Shown one piece after another: positions 36,315 through 46,118 of a stretch of 64,000 bases of DNA (position 1 is the stretch's first letter; every line of letters begins with the position of its first letter). The translations under genes were made by a program, and so were the position numbers. The notes under the pieces were generated by a model. The model was not told the origin of the DNA. It did no database searches and saw only the letters and a program-made list of their open reading frames with translations. The stretch lies in contig OZ038423.1 of assembly GCA_964036155.1 (NCBI GenBank), positions 67,223,249 through 67,287,248 on the forward strand, read 5' to 3'. This stretch comes from Diploscapter coronatus (Eukaryota > Nematoda > Chromadorea > Rhabditida > Rhabditidae).

Positions 36315-38312
36315 TTATATTTTATACTTACGTATGTGAAAAAGTAATAAAAGGTTTAAAATGTACTTGAATTTGAGGGAGACATCAGCGCCGCAGGAGA
36401 ACATTCGCATTTGTGGGTCGATGTAAACTCGCTGCGTGCCTTGCACTGAGAAGGAAGACACGGCAAATGATCATTCATAAAAAAGTTTAAGAACTCAAGT
36501 TTTTTTTTTTTCTTTTTATTTTTGCATTAGAAAATCATCTACCTTATCTGAAAGAGAGCCCACTCTTGACCGCATGTTCCCCAGGCAGAACGTACATCAA
36601 CAGAGGATTCGAATCAGCCGACCAGATTTTAATGTCGCCTTCCGAGGATCCAATCACAATTAGGTCCTGCAAATTTAAGCGAAAAAATGAATGGATTATA
36701 GTTTCATTAAAAAAACTGAGCATTTGCTGTACCAAGACCAAAATATACACAATTTTGTTACGAATCTAGATAACTTCTGGCCTATAAAATCAATCTGTAT
36801 ATCATTTATAAAAACTCAATATTTTCATTTGAGAATCACTCCTAAATCTCTACCTGTGCATAATCAGTGGTGAGTGTCTTGACAGTGCAGGTCGCATCGA
36901 ATGCTTTGATCGTGTTGCGCAGCTGTCGCTGACGGATGTCCCAGAAACACAGCTCGCCGTGACGACCGCCCGAGACTATCGACTGAAAATTCTTTTTTCA
37001 AATTTACAAAATAAGAAACTGATAGAGACTATTGAAGAGAAATGGGGATATGGGCTATTGAAACTTCCAGGAATGTTTTCTTCTATTTTTATTAATTCCA
37101 GATCATCATTTTCTAGAGTGATGAAAAATTTTCAATGGATGAAGGATGTAAATATTTTTTCAAGTAGCCAACATATAAACATCATTACAAAAAATATAAC
37201 CTGGTGATTGGGCAGGTAGAGAACGACCTGCGCTCCCTCCGGATGGCAGGCCCACGTGTAAACGAGGCCCTTGTTCTGAGGCAAAAGAGTGTCCCACAAG
37301 TCGAGATTTTGGTCGAGCCATCCGAAGAACCGGTTACGTCTAAAATTAACAGTCGATTTAGAAAGTTAGGAATAATTGAGTAGAAATTAACGATTTCTTG
37401 GAAAGGTGAAATAAATTGCAACATTTTTATTTAAAAAAAAAAAAAAAAACCACTTACAAAATGGTGAAGATGGGTTCGAGTCAACTCTTCTAATCCCTGT
37501 CTCTTTGCGTTTCAGCAGCTGAAAATCAAAAATCATTATTCTTCGTTCATCTTATCATTTTGTGAAATATTTGTTTTCATGTGACTCCATCTCAACAAAT
37601 CTCCTATCAGATGAGCTGATTAAAAATTTTTTAAATCATTTTTAAGTATAATCTGGTCTCTAACCACTTGTATAATTCATGAAGAAAATCTTGATATTTT
37701 ATGGTACATGAAAGTTTATTGCTTGGTAGAGTTGTTAGTCTAAGGACGACGAAATAATAAATTATCGATCATATCGATCAGAAGAACGGTCTGAGCACCA
37801 AGTTTGGGGGATTCAAAATCAAATATTGAGAATTGCACTTTTGCACCTAAATTTTGAAGAATAACAGGCGACAAATAATAGTGGGAAAGTTGGGACATGA
37901 AATAAAGAATGATAAGGTGAAATTTTCGAAAAAAAAGGTTCATTTGAACAAGCCATAACTCGTAATTTTCATAGAACAGTAAAAAATAAGATGACCAAGT
38001 CCCGTTGAATAAGTCCCATGATAACTGTGAACTTCAAAAATCCCGTAAAAATCAGCCTTTAAAATTCAAATTCAAAGCGAAAATGAAACCCTCTGCAAAG
38101 AGAACAAAACTGCAATATAAACATGAAATCGAATGTTCGTGTTCAAGAAAGAATCAGTGAAGAATCAAATGGTACAAGAAGAAAATATCGAGATGGGTAA
38201 TGGAGAAAGGAGGGGACCTGGTGATTGAAGACTGGAATCAGGAGTTGAGGTGGCAAAATGAGAATCACGTGGAGAGGTACGGCGATCGAGCTGGAGTCTC
38301 GCTAGCTGAAAA
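36315..38312 (-). pseudogene. DMXL/rabconnectin-3A-like C-terminal WD40 fragment
   Basis: Minus-strand exons at about 38.22-38.31, 37.46-37.52, 37.20-37.33, 36.86-36.98, 36.54-36.67 and 36.32-36.45 kb encode the last WD40 blades. Blocks include NLDLWDTLLPQNKGLVYTWA, SIVSGGRHGELCFWDIRQRQ, VIGSSEGDIKIWSADSNPLL and MRMFSCGADVSLKF. The DIRQRQL and SCGAD motifs are characteristic of the DMXL/Rav1 C-terminus, which acts in V-ATPase assembly at endosomal membranes. Two lesions are visible. The frame entering the 37.3-kb exon (VTGSSDGSTK) must shift by one base at the four-T run 37307-37310 to reach NLDLWDT. An in-frame TAA (36544-36546) follows SGLSFR. The rest of the protein is missing from this strand and position, so it is a fragment or pseudogene unless these are sequence errors. 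Confidence 0.7.
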
Positions 38313-38443
38313 TACAAGTATAATTCAAAAATCGCAAATTTTAAAGTCGGAAAAGTAACACCTTAAAATGTAGCATTTGTCTACGACTTTTCATATCGTT
38401 CCATTCAAAGAAAGAAAGAAAAAGTTCAAATTTTTAACCTACT

Positions 38444-41400
38444 TCATTCTACTGCTGCATTCGATCGGGGCGTGTAATTGCTGCATGTTGCGGAGCACCT
38501 GAAAATTCGAATTTATATTTTAGTCTAAAATAAAACTCATTTTAGAGCTAATCAACTTTAAAGTTCTTTCCTAGGCCACCCGTCTATTTCTTCATAGTTA
38601 TTCATTAAGTGAAAAATTTGTAATTTTTGAAAAAAAAAAAAAAAAAACCAACCGGCACTTTATGCCACTCTTCACCTTCTTCTTCAACGCGGCTCCGTAG
38701 TAATTGTACATTATTTCTTCTCCTGAAATTAAAAAAAATCGATTTATTTAAAAATAAAAAAGATAAAAGATACCTGCTTGAATATCCCGAGTGGCGAAGA
38801 AACAACTACGCGCATAATGACTGCCGTAGTCGTCAGAGTAGACCCATACAAGCAGAGCGTTCGGGCTGCAAGAGTGATTGATGAACCGGGCTTCGTTCCT
38901 GGAATTTTTTTTTTAATCATTTCGTTTTCATTTCAAAAATACATTTTAAATTTAAATTTGAAAAGAAAAAGGAAAAAAAATACCCGAAGCCCGATGCATC
39001 AATGACCAGAGATTCTGACTTGTCGTCGAACTCTAACGTGCGGGGTATCTGGAAGTTGAATTTTATTTTCAGAAATTCAAGAATTAAAATTTTTACTTGC
39101 AACTGGTACGCCTTGTTCGAGTATTTGAGCGAACTGGCCAATTTTACCTGAAAATCATCAATTTTTAAAAGCTTCAAAAATAAATCATTTAAAAAATAAA
39201 ATTGAAATAAGTCTTTAAAAAAAAGCCTTGCAAAAATCAAATATTTCTTACCTCACCGACGTATTCTGTTATGAATTGTCCCCGTCTGATGGGCTCGCCC
39301 GCCCTCAGGCCCCAGTTCTTCTCGGTATTTTCGAAGAAGATAACCACAGCGACCTGGCGGCCCCGCTGCGTGATGCGGTTGGGGCAGCCAGGGCCGCATT
39401 TGCACGAACCGGAGCATTCGATCTAAAGTAATCTCATTTGTTTTTGAAAAGAATTATGGAAGAAAAAAATGATCGCAATCTCGGTTCCTTGCTTTCAGAG
39501 AATTATTTAAAAAAAAAAAAAAAAAAAAAATGCAGCCAACCAGCTCATAGTTGACCGTCTGCATCTCAACTGGAAGGATGAGTCGCTTCGCCATGTCGTA
39601 GAAGAGGCGAATATGGTTCGAGTCGGTGCTCAGATTCTAAATATTGCAAGAAATGTAAGTTCTTCAATCTATTTTACAAATCATATTGATTCTTTTTTTT
39701 ACTTTTTAATAAATTCGGAAATTTTTCTTACATTAGCGCAGCAGTCCAAATTGGATCCTGAGCAGTCTTCTACGCCGTTCTCGCACCTGCAGCGAGATTT
39801 GTTGAAGCCGCGTGGCATGGCGAGAAATTCTCGTCGCAAGCGCCCCAACATGAACGACTTGTATATGAACTGAAACGAGAAAAATCTTCAATAACTTGGC
39901 AAACAATAACAAATTTCATTTTTGGCCCATATATGGCTTGTACATGAATGTAACTCGTCATAATCTTATCAAGGAAAGAACTAGGTTGAATGACTAGGAA
40001 ATATTGACATTTTTCTTCGATCTCTTAGAAATTAGATTTTTGCAGGCTTATTTTTTAAAAATATATTTTCCTACTTTGAAAGAGGGTAACTCGCCGAAGT
40101 TGGGCCTTTTGCGCAGCGTGGCTAGCCAATTTTCGACGAAAACTGGCGCGATGCCTGTGTCATGGAGACTGAAAGATTAAAGTTTCATCATTTTTCAACG
40201 ATTCTTACTTTTCAACGAGTTTCATTTTTTATTCTCTTTCGGAAAAGAATAAATTTACTCGCATTTAAAGACGTTCTTTTAAAAGAAGTTTTAAGAATCT
40301 CCAAAATTTGCAGAATCAAAAATAACTTGCAGAAGATTGAATCGGGCCTCCCGAAGTTTGTTTTCAAATAGAGCACATCGGCCGCTGTAAGTGTTGATCG
40401 CACGCCAGAAGATTCGTTTGTGGCTCGATCCTTCCGTGGCGAGTCTCTTTTCGATCGCGCTCGCCGCACGCGCGTACTCCCCGTACATCTTCAACTGCAA
40501 TTCATTTTTCTCAAAAATATTTTTTCGATAGTAAAGTATAACATGAATTTCATTAGTGAATTTTAATTTCTCAAAAAAATTCGAAGAATTTTTCTAAATC
40601 CATCTTTTTCCCAACTAACCAGGTCCGGCGAATTGAGGTCAGCCGGTCTGACGCGGCTCATCGCGCACAGCGACCAGCCCTTCCATATTACGAGATATTC
40701 ATCCGTTTCCTTAAATTAGATCTTTTCTTCGAGTTTTCAAATCTTGGCAAATATCGAACCGTGGCTAGCAGCATGAACGAAATAGCGTTTTATCGAAAGG
40801 AAAAAAAAACATGCTTTATTTCGCTCTCGATAAGACACATTTCGTTCTATGCGGTTAACTGCAGTTTGAATTTTATTTTCAAAATATCTTTTCAAAGGAA
40901 ATTTTATTTTCTAATTTCAAAATTTATATTTTCCTCAAAGCTTACTTTATCATAGTCAGCGATCAAGTCGACTTCAAATTCATCCGTTGTCTTATAACGT
41001 GGCTGATTATGGCTTTGTTGAGTCTGAAATTTTTAAATTGTCGAAACTCTAAAAAATACAATTATAAAATTTTGTAATTTTTAAAACCTAGTAAAAATTC
41101 TTGCAGAATCTTTTCGAATCTTCCAAATTAACCTAAGAATCTTACTAGGAGAATGTGGGGAGTGTCCTCCTCGGTGTGGCAACTGAAGTCATTGCTGATG
41201 GAGTTAAACACCTGAGATTGAACACGAGCATCGAGGTTGCTCTTGGGCGACGGGCTGAAATCAAATTAGCATAAAATTAATGTCCGCTTCTAGAGCTGAT
41301 TCACTTATGATAATGAAATTTTAACAGAATTGTATTCTGAAATAAAATATCATTGGTAAGAAAAAACTCAGAAACTCTCCAACGAAACCATTTGTGTATA

Positions 41401-43093
41401 AAAAGACGTGCCTGGTCGAAGAGACCGTCAGGACCGACTCCGAAGAGCTGCGCGAAGTGATGGGGGCCGGGGTCGAAGGCGCGGAAACGTCACCCATTTT
41501 GGGATTGGGCTGGAAAATAGTGCTAATTTTTTGCAATTTAAAAATTTTGTTCTTCTATCAAAAGAAAGTTTCTTTTTCCTTCAAAATCTCGAGATATCTT
41601 TATTTTCCAAATAGAAAAAGTTACATTCCAAGATTCATTCCCACGAAAATTATGATTTTTATTTTTCAATTCGCCCACCTGCTGCCCGCCATTCCTGAAG
41701 ATGCCCGACTCCTCGGCATCATCGTTGCAAATCGATTCGACTTGCGTCTGCGAGCTTGAGGGCCACCGTTCAGACCGAGGTGGAGCACCGCTGCTTCTGA
41801 CGTTCACTTCGTCGATATCGTCCTCCTCTTCATCTTCGTCTGAGATCTGAAATTTTGTAATTTGAAAATTAAAGTTTGAGAAAGGGGCGAGCCTATCCAG
41901 AAAACATTATTCCATTTCTAGATTTTTGGATAGAGAATTAATCTCTTCAAATCTAGAATATTCAAACACTTTTGTCAGGTATTATGCGAAAAAGGTTAAT
42001 TTTATCGCTGTTCATTGTTTAAATTGGAAATTATAATCGTATCTTTTCCGCTAAAAAATTTAACTTTTTAAAGGAGAAAAACTTTGATTTTCAAAACTAA
42101 CCGTCTCAATAGCAGGCTTGACCTTAGCGTCCTGGCTCGTCTCGGCCCTGCTGTTGCTCCTCGTGCGAGTTGTGGAGGGCGCGGGCAGAGACGTGGGCGT
42201 GGACAGAGATAGGGACAGGAGGAGGAGGAGGGGAAAGGGCAGAGGCCGCGGCCGAGGAAGGGGCAGGGACGCTGAAAATAGTTTTTGAAATTTTTAGAAT
42301 ATTTAAATTTAAATAGAAGCCTATTTTATTTTCTGTGAAATACAGGTCCTTAAAAAATAATTTTAGTCAAATTTCCAGCCTGCGATGTTTCAAGATTTTT
42401 CTCCAGAATTCTAACTTGAATTTTTTAAAAAATAATTTTCAAAATTTTGTAACCATTGCCATTCTCCTTCCCTCTATCCTCCTCCTGTCGAGCACTGTTG
42501 TTGAGCTCGTGGGACGAGAACCGCCGTTTCCTCGAGGGGCAATCACCCTCGTCCGACTCGGCCAGCTGATTGCTGCGTTCTGAAATAAATCACTTTTTAG
42601 AAAATAATCAGAAGACACATTCATGAGAGAATATTTTGCATAATTTAAAATTTATCCAATTTTTGCTTAAAACCATGACGCTGCTTTCGTGTTGAAAAAA
42701 ATAAAATTTAATGGAAATTTCGTAATTTGATTTCTCTAAATCTTGATACCAAATACATAAAATATCTTTTTTTTAGAATTGATTTAAGAGACTTGATCTA
42801 AAATTTTCATTCTTACCAGGGATTAAACTTTGGGGCCTGGTAGTGTTAAACATGTGAAAGAAAAGAGGAGAAATAGCATAGGAAAGCGCGGTGGCAGATA
42901 ACTAGAAGAAGTGAGAAAAACATTCTTTTTTCGTCTCGTTGTCTGCTACCGCGCTTTCCCATACTATTTCTCCTCTTCTCTTTCACATGTTTAACACTAC
43001 CAGGCCCCAAAAGTTTAATCCCTGATTCTTACCTCTTTTGCGGGTAGCTTTTCCATTCTGGCCCAAACCCGAATTTTTCCGATCGAGATTCAT
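38444..43093 (-). CDS. SUV39H-like histone H3 lysine-9 methyltransferase
   Basis: About 16 exons run from ATG 43093 (MNLDRKNSGLGQNGKATRKR) to TGA 38444-38446. The order is: a basic/acidic disordered N-part with ISDEDEEEDDIDEV; a chromodomain (TTDEFEVDLIADYDK, then EYLVIWKGW, about 40.62-41.02 kb); a linker; pre-SET cysteines (RCRCENGVEDCSGSNLDCC, about 39.74-39.87 kb); ECSGSCKCGPGCPNR opening the SET domain (39.25-39.42 kb) with WGLRAGEPIRRGQFITEYVG; ARFINHSCSPNA; GEEIMYNYYG; and a post-SET KCRCSATC at the end. The NHSC cofactor knot and the tyrosines after GEEI are kept, so catalysis is plausible. Known family role: H3K9 methylation for heterochromatin in the nucleus. One intron is GC-AG (after CGACCAG, about 41.41 kb). 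A foldback element sits in intron 1. The third chromodomain cage aromatic is not seen. Confidence 0.9.
39510..39531. repeat. Poly-A tract in an intron
   Basis: About 20 A residues on the plus strand inside a SUV39H intron. Similar homopolymers lie at 37432-37448 and 38631-38647. Their lengths are likely to be unreliable. Confidence 0.7.
42809..43032. mobile_element. hAT-like foldback MITE with 8-bp target duplication
   Basis: Element 42817-43024 (208 bp) is flanked by perfect 8-bp direct repeats ATTCTTAC (42809-42816 and 43025-43032). Its terminal inverted repeats begin CAGGGATTAAAC and run about 85 bp on each side with few mismatches and one 1-base indel, leaving a loop of about 35 bp. An 8-bp duplication and a CAGGG terminus are typical of hAT-superfamily non-autonomous elements. 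High arm identity suggests a recent insertion. On the minus strand the duplicated target reads GTAAGAAT, the splice donor of SUV39H exon 1. Confidence 0.88.
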
Positions 43094-43969
43094 CTTAGCA
43101 GGTCGCCTCTTTTCTGAAAATTTGACCGCATTCAAGAAACCTCGAAAAAAATCAAGGATCTAAAAAGATGAAATTCGCGGAAAAATCAGCATCCTCGAGA
43201 TTCGAAAAATTAAAAATTTCAATCAAGAACATCAGTTTAAAAGGTGTTGTGAGTAACAAGACGATAGAAAAACAGAAGACGTGCGAAAATGAGCGATACA
43301 AGATTAGTGAAAGGGGAGAACAAAGGAAAAGAAATTGGATGAGTGATAAGGAAAAAGTAACCAACGCGATGGTCACTTGAAAAGAGCACTTAAATCTCTA
43401 CCAAAGGACCATTTCCATCAGACCTGGGTCACATTGAAAGAAATTAACATATTCAGCTATTTTCGAGAGTTCCGAAAAAAAAACTTGGAAATTGGGGTTT
43501 CGGCGAAAATTCAAAAATCACAAAATTTCAGAATTGATTAAAGTGGATATTTTATGCTAGATATCCTAAGATATTTAAAACCCCGAAAACAAAGAAAGAG
43601 TTTGAAATTTCGTTTTCCAAGAACCCCGAAACAAATTTTTAAGTCCCAGATCGAAAAAGGAGCGGTTTTCACCAAGTGGCCTTTGTTACGCGCGAAAAAT
43701 ACTGTAACGAGCGTCAATCACTTTACTTCATTTTCGCTCGAGGCTCGCGCTTTCAAGCTAGTTATTACACGTTGTAAATTGTGAGTTAATTACCACTAAT
43801 TAGCCTTAATTGTTCCAGTTAATTACCCTAGACAGATTGACATAGTTTGGAACTCCTGTTTAATTTATTTGCAAAAATCTTTAAAAATGATTTTCATTTT
43901 TCACTTTTAGATCCCAAGTCCTAAAAATCGTAATTATTGTTAGTTGCCCTAATTGATTTGCTATAATTA
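43094..43969. promoter_or_regulatory. Divergent intergenic region between SUV39H-like and PUF-like genes
   Basis: The two genes are transcribed away from each other across about 0.9 kb, so a shared bidirectional promoter is possible. The plus-strand frame 43168-43380 (70 codons, lysine-rich) has no splice or motif support. TTAATTA motifs cluster at 43.78-43.82 kb. An upstream first exon of the PUF-like gene probably lies here but cannot be fixed. Confidence 0.35.
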
Positions 43970-43971
43970 CA

Positions 43972-46118
43972 GGCGAAATCAGCTAATTCGTCTATTCGAC
44001 TCGATGATGACGCGCAAGAGGAACAACTTAGACAAGGACTGTCTGAGTCTGCAGCTGCCCCCCCCCCCCCCCCAACGGCTCTGCCTCGATGCGCTACTTG
44101 ATGCACATGCCTCGGGTCGGATCGCCGCCCAACATCGGCACTCTGCCCTATTGTGAGTCCAACAAAGATAGAAAATTTTGAACATTTAGATTTTTTTAGT
44201 TAACAACCTCTTTTCTGAGAAATATAGGGCGGATTAAAAGGGTATTGACTATAGTAAACCGAAATTTGAATTAATAATCGGAAAGTTCCTCCGAATTTTG
44301 GGCGATTTGTAACAAAATCTACGAGAATTCCTCATTAAATTGTTTCAAATCGTCCCAGACCCGAAAAATCATTCAGTTTGGTTTTGGAGACCAAATAGTG
44401 TTGGTAAAGAAAAAATTGTAAATTTTTCAATTTCAGTCAGCAACCTGCGCAATGCGAGTGCCTTCTCCAACTTGCCCCTGGACAAATCGCTAGACTCGTT
44501 CGATTCCATAAGTTCATGTGAGCTTGAAGCAAAAGTTTAACCAATCTCGAGTTTTCAAGGGATATTCCTGTGTTCTACACCAATTTTTCTTTTTCCATAC
44601 CATCTTTCTATACTCTTGGAAAGTGAGTGGACTTCAAAGGATCGTTTTAAAGGTCTGATAAATAGTCCTCAGATCTTGGCAATCATTCGAACAGAATGAG
44701 GAATTTTAGAGGAGGGGTGTACGTAACAAGATTTTTGCGAAATACTCTGGTTTAAGGGGAGTTACATTCGAAAATTTAAGTTTAAGCACTGCCTGGATCT
44801 AATACTTGCGAGAAAAATTTGAGAACTCGTCGTCTCCGGCTCTGCTGGCTCATTCGATGACGTCGATGGGCCTGTCGGACCGCTCCTCGGACTCGCGTGG
44901 CAACAGCTCCAGTGGAGACCAGTCTCAGCTCTCACCTGCTGCTATTCACTCGCACCACTCTCCCTATCTGGTAAAAATGAAAAAAAGTTTTTAGATCTGA
45001 AGTTCTAAAAAAAACCTTGAAGAAAAATTCAATTTTTGAAAGTGGAAAATTCTGAGAAATAATTGATTTTCCCCAGGACGCGTTGTGCTCATCGCTGCTG
45101 CGCGACCTGATGTCGGTGATCATGTCGAACTGCACGCGCATGACCTCCAACGAGTTTGCGAACTACGCCGTCCAGCACATCATCCAGACTCCCCCTTTGG
45201 CCGAGTACAGGGGTGCCATCATCGATCAGTGTCTTCTGTAAGTTGGGGCAAATCTAAAATTTGAAAAAATTGAAGTTTTGAAATTGAAAATTCTAAAGTA
45301 AATTCTATCACAAGTGAGTAATATAATCTGAAAAGCTTACTGAAGTCTTAAATTCCGAAAATATTGATAAATGGTTTTTTCTCTCGAAAAATTCAAATAA
45401 AAGGAAATATTGATTTGGTTTCTTCAAGGAAGAATCTCCTCTCGATGTCGCAAGAGAAGAACGCACCGCCCGTCTTGCTCAAGGAGATGATGGAAGAGAC
45501 ATTCGATGGCCCATGCCGCATCCATAAGATCTAAAAAAAAATCTGGAATTCGAGATTTCTTGAACATTTAAGAATATTGAAAATATTTCATATTTTAGAG
45601 AAAAACATTTAAAAGAAATCATTTTTCTGATTCTATGCTAATTTATTTGCAGAATTTCCCTTCACACCTGTTCAGCTCGTCGCCATCGCGCGCGCTGTCC
45701 ACATCATCTCCCAATTTTGCGTCTTTGACCTCTAACACTGCCAATTCTCTGATGCTTCCGCCCATTCACGGGCTCCATCACCATTCGGGTAGGCTAGGAT
45801 TTTTTTTCGTCATATACATATTTTCACTTTTTATTCTCTACCAATCATTTAATCTCCAAAAATGCGAATTTTTCCAAGATACGCAAATGCTAATCGATTT
45901 TCTTGTAGAATTAGATTTATTAGGTTTTTAGCAGAAAAGAAATCGTTAAAGGCATTTATTTTCATACAAATCGTCTCTAATTTCATAAAATTTTAACATT
46001 TTCCTAGATACAAAAAGATGTTTTTTTAGCCCACTCACCGATAGGCAGCTACACGATCAGCCACGGCTACAGCAATCGTCAGCAGAATCGCAGGCCGGCA
46101 TTCGCTCAGATCATGTAG
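43972..46118 (+). CDS. PUF-repeat (Pumilio-like) RNA-binding protein, partial or truncated
   Basis: Plus-strand exons at 43.97-44.15, 44.44-44.52, 44.82-44.97, 45.08-45.24, 45.43-45.53, 45.65-45.79 and 46.03-46.12 kb. The N-part is serine-rich and low in complexity. The 45.1-kb exon gives MTSNEFANYAVQHIIQTPPL and AEYRGAIIDQCLL, a PUF repeat with the N-Y-x-x-Q triad that reads uracil in the known code. The next exon (KNLLSMSQEKNAPPVLLKEM) resembles the following repeat, but its FASNVVEKC helix is missing and it meets a TAA at 45532-45534. Two further exons (SSPSRALSTSSPNFASL; AHSPIGSYTISHGYSNRQQN) end at TAG 46118 and may be an alternative 3' end. A normal PUF domain has eight repeats; only one or two are visible. 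A long C-run (about 44,058-44,073) breaks the frame in the first exon seen. The start is not located. Confidence 0.6.
44058..44073. repeat. Poly-C tract inside an exon
   Basis: About 16 C residues encode polyproline. The open frame before the run (RLDDDAQEEQLRQGLSES) and the one after it (NGSASMRYLMHMPRVGSP) differ, so the run length given is probably wrong or has slipped. Confidence 0.75.

Noticed and set aside
37500..38210. A gene between the SUV39H-like and DMXL exons
   Set aside because: Only T/A-rich intronic-looking sequence. Short open frames lack borders or motifs.
42100..42270. Leu/Ser-rich run in the SUV39H-like N-part as a membrane segment
   Set aside because: It arises from a GGA/GGC-rich low-complexity exon inside a nuclear protein and is interrupted by proline and serine. 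A frame slip is possible but a membrane span is not likely.
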